This document shows, piece after piece, positions 27,801 to 33,800 of a stretch of 64,000 nt of DNA. Within the stretch, counting starts at the first letter, position 1, and each line of letters opens with the position of its first letter. The translations under genes and the position numbers were made by a program. The DNA lies in assembly GCF_028583425.1 (NCBI RefSeq), contig NC_072801.1:63999766-64063765 (forward strand), written 5' to 3'. A model generated the notes under the pieces. The model searched no databases and was not told the origin of the DNA. It saw nothing but the letters and a program-made list of their open reading frames with translations. The DNA comes from Eublepharis macularius. Taxonomy: Eukaryota; Chordata; Lepidosauria; Squamata; Eublepharidae.

Positions 27801-30800
27801 TTTGAAGCCAGTCTAATGGCATATCTTCTGCTCTAGGTGGGAGGCTGCCCTTTCATTCGCTCTTTCTATCTACCCTTTTTGGAGGCCCCCCAAAATATTA
27901 GCATGTGTAGATTTAAACCTCAAAGCAATGTGTTTATTAAAAAATAACTTGCATAGTATTCAATGTACTTAGGATTGCAACTGTGCCGTCTGGTAGGTCA
28001 GATTCATAATCCATTTTTAAAAAATTCTTCCTAGCTTGTGCATATGGCTAATGCTTCTGAGAATTGTAGTGGAAGGGACCCTAGAGATCCCTTCCAACCC
28101 TATGATTCTATTATTCTTCTCTTCTTCGCCATGGTCGAAATGAAACCCCCCAGCTAATAGCAGCTAGAGTGGGGTGAGTTTGATGGGAAAGGGAAGAGTT
28201 AGACATCTAAAACTATACTTTTCATATTTTTATTTATTCAAGGATAATATTGAAAGTCTGCAACTGCAGCTCTGTTAAAAATTCTGTAAGATGTCTGCAA
28301 TAGAAAGTGCTGTTTCAAAGAAATGAAAAACTGCAGATGAGCACTGTGTCTTTAATGACAAATAGACTACTGAGTATGTCTTTGTTTTAAACAAAGATAA
28401 AGCAGTTTGCCTGATATGTCTTGAAACTGTCTCAGTATTAAAGGAGTACAATGTTAGAAGGCATTTTGAATCTTGTCACAAGAGATACTCAATACATGAA
28501 GGAGAGGTGTGAATGAACAAGATAAATTCTCTTTTAAAAAAATCAACGTTTTTGCAGCAAAATAGTTTTAGAAAGTATGTTGAGGAGAACTTATCTACTG
28601 TGATGACCAGCTGTCATGTTGCTAAATGTATTGCTGAGCGTGGTAGGATATTCACTGGTGGTGAATTTGTTAAAAAATGCATGGTTAAAGTAATGGAGGA
28701 AATGTGCCCTGATAAGGTATCTTATGTTAGTTGTGTCAGTTTATCTGCATCTACAATCACTGGACGTGTTGAAGAACTAGGAGAAGAGCCGCATATCTCA
28801 CCGATTGCTAAGGCATCTAATGCCATCCTTTGGCATTAGATGAGAGCAATGACATTATAAATGACACTGCTCAACTACTAATATTTATCAGGGGGATAGA
28901 TTCCAGCTTCAAAATTACTGCAGAGTTTGAAAGGCACTACAACTGCAGAAAACATATTCTTGAAGTTGTATGAATCAGTAGAATTGATTGCAAGCCAGTG
29001 ATCATCTCAGGGACAACTGCAAAGAAAATAGTCTGTTCAATTTCTATTGTGGTCTACCTGATACATTTATCAACCTAAAGAAATTTGTGGCAGGCATGTT
29101 TATGGATTTTGGCACCACATACATCTGTGACAAACTTGTAAAATCCAAGTGTAGGTCAAAACTTACAGATGAAGATTTGGTTTCGTTTTCTCAGCCATGC
29201 CGGACGCTCCTCTCGGCTGGTCCGGGAGGAAACGACCGGGCACCCTGACCGGGCGGCTGATCCGCAAGGATTAGCCCCCAGGACTCCCAGGGAGGGAGCC
29301 AGGGTCCGGGACGCGGCGGGAAGAACTCCCCGAAATCAATGCGGGGGGGGGAATTGCCCGTTTGTCCCTATGGAGGCCGGCAGATGTGCGCGGCGCCTCG
29401 AGTGCCGCCGGGCAACGAGAAACGGCAAGTAAAAGAAACAGGCGGAAGCCTGTAAACAAGCGAATCCCTTCTGTTTTACAAGCGTTTGTGAAGGAGAGGT
29501 TGATCTGAAGAAGACTCGCTCTTCCCCTTCGTTGAGTTCCAGAATTTTGTTGGCGCCCCCCCCCCCAAAATGGCAGCAAAGAAGCAAAGTCCCGCTCTCG
29601 GTAAGTCAATCTCGGCTACTTTGAAGGGGGAGTCGCTCGAAGAGTTGGTGCGCAGGGCGGTGGTGGAAGCCATAAAACCCTTTGTTGACAAGCTGAACGA
29701 AACTGATCAAAGGGTGGGCTTAATTGAAAGCGAGGTGAAAACCATTAAGGCAGCAGCGGGGGGGGGGCAGAAAAGTCTGCTCTGGAAAGTGCGTCACTTG
29801 TGAAGGCTACAAAAAAGGAGCTGAAGTTGGTGGAGAACCAGCTGATCGGGCTACAGGTGGAACGAACGCAGACAATTTTGCGTCTCCAAAACGTGAAAGA
29901 GGAGGAAAATGAGGATCTGTGGGATTTGGTCTCGGAACTACTGGCGACACCCGCGAGGACGACTAAAGAAGAGGTTAAAAGCGCCATTTTGGAGGTCCGT
30001 CGGGCTTCTTCAAAATATGCAACAAAGCGACAGTTGCCTCGTGAGATCATTATTGACTTTTCATCTAAAAAGATTCGGGACACCATCCTATATAACTCAT
30101 ACAATGCGGATTTGGACTTTATGGGTTTGAAAGTCAAGATTTTGAAGGACGTTCCATTTCTAGTCCGGAAACGGCGTTTTAAATATAAAAAGTTTGCAGC
30201 TCTTCTGAGGGACCATGGAATAAAGTACAAATGGTTATTCCCGGAAGGAATATGGTTCAGATATAAAGATCAGGCCTATAAGATATTATCAGAAGATCAA
30301 CTAAAGGATTTTGAGAATAAAAACCCAGAACTCTGCTGCACCAAGAACGAAGAAAAGGAGGAGCCGGAGGGGGGGGGGAGGAGGAGAGCATCGCAACAGC
30401 AGTTGCACAGAGAGAACTGCGTCCGGGACCTAGAAGGGGGAGGAAAGTTTAATCAGAATTTGAAATGTTTATTCTCTGTATGATTAACCACTCCATCATT
30501 ACTCTATGGAGCTATTTTTGTATTATGACAGTATGAAGGGAAACATTGAAGTGTAGTGTTTAGTGTTTGTAGTTCATTCCCCCCCCCCTTTCTTTTTCCA
30601 CCCCCCTTTGTCCCCTCCCTCTCCCCTTTCCTTGTGATAGTCTGGTGTAGTGTCTTGTAGTTATGAAAATAAAAAAATGTATAAAAAAAAAAACTTACAG
30701 ATGAATATTTGCACGACATTTTAAGGGTGTCTGTCACAAACTTTGACTTGGACATTAATGCCTTGGCTAACAGAAAACAGCCACAAAAGTCACACTGACT

Positions 30801-33800
30801 AGGTACGCATGTGTAGCTAGATAAAAGGATTTGACAGTAAATTATTGTTCCAAAATAGACTGTATTCAAGTTAACATTTCTTCATTGACTTCTAAATGTT
30901 ACTGTTGATCTAAATAGGCAGGTTAATAAGTTTGTTACATTTTAATTTAAGCTGTGGCCCTTGTTAGACATTGAGCACTCTAATGTGGCCCCTGTGTGCT
31001 AAAAGGTTGGGGACCCCTGCTATAGAGTTTTCGAGGCAAGAGACAGTCATAGGCGGTTTACCATTGCCAGCACTTCCTTGAGGATCTCCTATCCAAATAT
31101 TAACCAGGACCAACCCAGCTTAGCTTCTGAGACCTGATGAGATCAGGGTAGCCCGGATTATCTACATCAGGGCCCTGTATTTTTACCAGATGCTTATTGT
31201 GTAGAAATAGGCAGCTGAAGCTTTTCATAATATGGTAAGCAACATCTCACTAACGCTGTTAAAGGGACAGGACATTTTTCCCCAAGGTAGTTGCCAACCC
31301 TAGCCATAAACAGTTAAGCTCCACAACTGCAGTAGGATGATAATATACCTTACAAGGTAAGGGTTATAACAAGCTTATGACTGCATAGGAAGTGCTAAGA
31401 ATGCTCACAAGGAAGATGTAAGTGTGAAGCATTCTTATGGACCAGTAGGGCTGCCCTCTCTGAGTTGGGGAAACTCCACAGATTTGGAGGCAGAGCCTGG
31501 GGAAGTCAAAGTTTGGGGAGGGGAGGGACCTCAGTGGGGTATAATGCCATTAGGGTTGCCAGTCTCCAGGTAGTGGCTGGAGATCTGCCGGAATTACAAG
31601 TGGTCTCCAGGCCAAAGAGAAAATGGCTACTTTGGGGGGGGGGGTGGACTGTATGGAATTGTGCCATGCCAAGGTCCTTTCCCTCCCCAAACCCCACTTT
31701 CTCCAGGTTTCTCCGCCCAGATCTCCAGGAATTTCTCAACTTGGAGCTGGCAACCCTTAAATGCCATGGAGTCCATTCTCCAAAGTGGCCATTTTCTCCA
31801 AGAGAACCGATCTCTGTAGACTGGAGATTAGCTGTAATTCCAAGAGATGTCTAGGCCCCACCTGGAGGTTGGCAACCCTCTAAATTGTGGATAGCTCTAG
31901 CAGATCAGAGGGTTTCATTTGAGTTTCCATTACATTGTCTTCCTTTGTCAGTGGGTTTGCCTTTGACCCACATTTCTGCCTGAGCAAAACTCAGCTCCCT
32001 TTACATTTCCTCAGAAGTAGTGAGTTGAGTCACTTCATATTGGCCTCGCCTCTCCAACCAACCATCTCCTTCTCTACTCCCCAGCCAAGCCAGGCGCCAC
32101 CACAGAGCCTGGCATGACAAGTTTTTTTCGGCACAGCACTTTTAAGCCCAAGAGGTTCTACAGAGTTTTCTTCACCATACTGTGTGTATGCACATTTATT
32201 CAAAAAATGCACGAAGAGGGGAAAGAGTTCATTCCTCGGAAGTGAACTTTCACTTCCTTAAACATTTTGTAGAAGATCCCTGATGCATGATGATGGATGA
32301 TGAATCTGTGGCTCTTTGTGATTCACTCCAGGTTAAAGATCCAGAACACTGTACACTGCTTCTGAGTCCACTCAGTTTGTACTAAATGTTGTGACCACTG
32401 GTTACAGGAACCTGAGCGCAATGTCAATGCCACACTCCAGGTTTGGGGGAAGCTCTTGCCAGATGTTCTAGGGGACTCCCTAGCCCCCTTTCTGTTTGGG
32501 GTACCCACTGCTCAGCTCCTCCCACCCCCTTTCAGGCCACAAAGAGGAAGGCAAGCAAGACTCAAGAGCAGGGCTTTTTTTCAGGGGGAACGCGGGGGAA
32601 CGGAGTTCTGGAACCTCTTGAAAATGGTCACATGGCTGGTGGCCCCGCCCCCTGATCTCCAGGGGGCGGGGCCTGGAGATCAGGGTGCAGGGCCACCAGC
32701 CATGTGACCATTTTCAACTAGGGCAATCCACTGAGTTCCACCGCCTCTTTTCCCAGAAAAAAGCCCTGCTCAAGAGAGTATCAATGGCCAGGGTTGCAGA
32801 GAGGGGACAAAGGCAGCAGAGTGCCCCAGAATGCTGAGTGGCACCCATTTATTGGTTTCTAGTGCCTAAGACTAGTGAACTAGCAAGGCTGTACCCACCT
32901 GACTTAGGGCTGTGACTTGGGGAGCTAAACAGGAAGCCTGTTTGCTCATCTAATGAATGGGCATTTGTGGTTATTAATGAATATTTATTGTAATTAAATA
33001 CTATATGCCCTGACCTGGATAGCCCAGGTGAGCCTGATCTCATTAAATCTCAGAAGCTAAGCAGGGTCAGCCTTGGTTAGTAATTGAATGGGAGACCTCC
33101 AACGAAGACCAGGGTTGCAGAGACAGGCAATGGCAAACCACCTCTGGTAGTCTCTTGCCATGAAAATTCCACCAGGGGTCACCATAAGTCAGCTATGACT
33201 TTAGGGCACTCTCCACCACCAAATACTATATACTAAATTACATCATATATATATGATGATGTTCCTTAAATATGCTATCAGTGAAATCCTAAGCAGAATT
33301 ACTCCAGTCTAAGCCCATTGATTTCATTGTTTAGGATTTCACTGCATGTTACCTACCGACAGCATTTGGAGGTACAGGAGAAGGGCACCACATTGCCTCT
33401 CTGTATTCCTGCCAAAAAGCAGCCACACCTGGCCAGAGATTAGCGGGGTTGAGCAATACGGTACATGATTTTTCATCTAAAGTATACAGCTATGTGCTTA
33501 AAAATCCTCCCCCAGCACCCGGTAATGCTGTCCATATCCCAGAAGCAATTGTACCACAAGTGCAAGGAAAGAACTGAAAGTACATAACGCACTCACATGC
33601 ATAAACCATGTATATAAATAACACAAATGAACAGGCAGAATATTAAGCCCTTAGAAGACATTCTAGAACACACAGGCCCATTTTACAGATGAGGAACACG
33701 GAATGGCAACTCTGGGACTTTTCAGGGGTGGGGGGAAATGCGTTGTGCAGTGTCACTTGATGTCATGTGTCATCACAAAGCTCTAGCAATCTCCTCAAAC

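Larger units (their letters stand above)
26970..31019 (+). mobile_element. Charlie/GTF2IRD2-type hAT DNA transposon, interrupted by an L1-like element
   Basis: Flanked by a perfect 8-bp duplication CTATAGAG (26962-26969 and 31020-31027). The right end in reverse reads CAGGGGTCCCCAACC, a typical Charlie terminus; the left end begins CAGGCCACATG and seems to have lost the outermost bases. Plus-strand remains of the transposase run from about 28340: a zinc-finger piece with [20 protein letters not shown], then [20 protein letters not shown] and [13 protein letters not shown], then after the L1 insertion [14 protein letters not shown] ending at a stop. It resembles the hAT part of GTF2IRD2/SCAND3-like proteins. 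Several stops and shifts are present, so it is dead. Confidence 0.8.

Noticed and set aside
29745-30230. 161-codon minus frame.
   Set aside because: Antisense to the L1-like ORF1.
33009-33130. Candidate 5S rRNA gene.
   Set aside because: Only the internal promoter resembles 5S; the ends and tail are those of a SINE.
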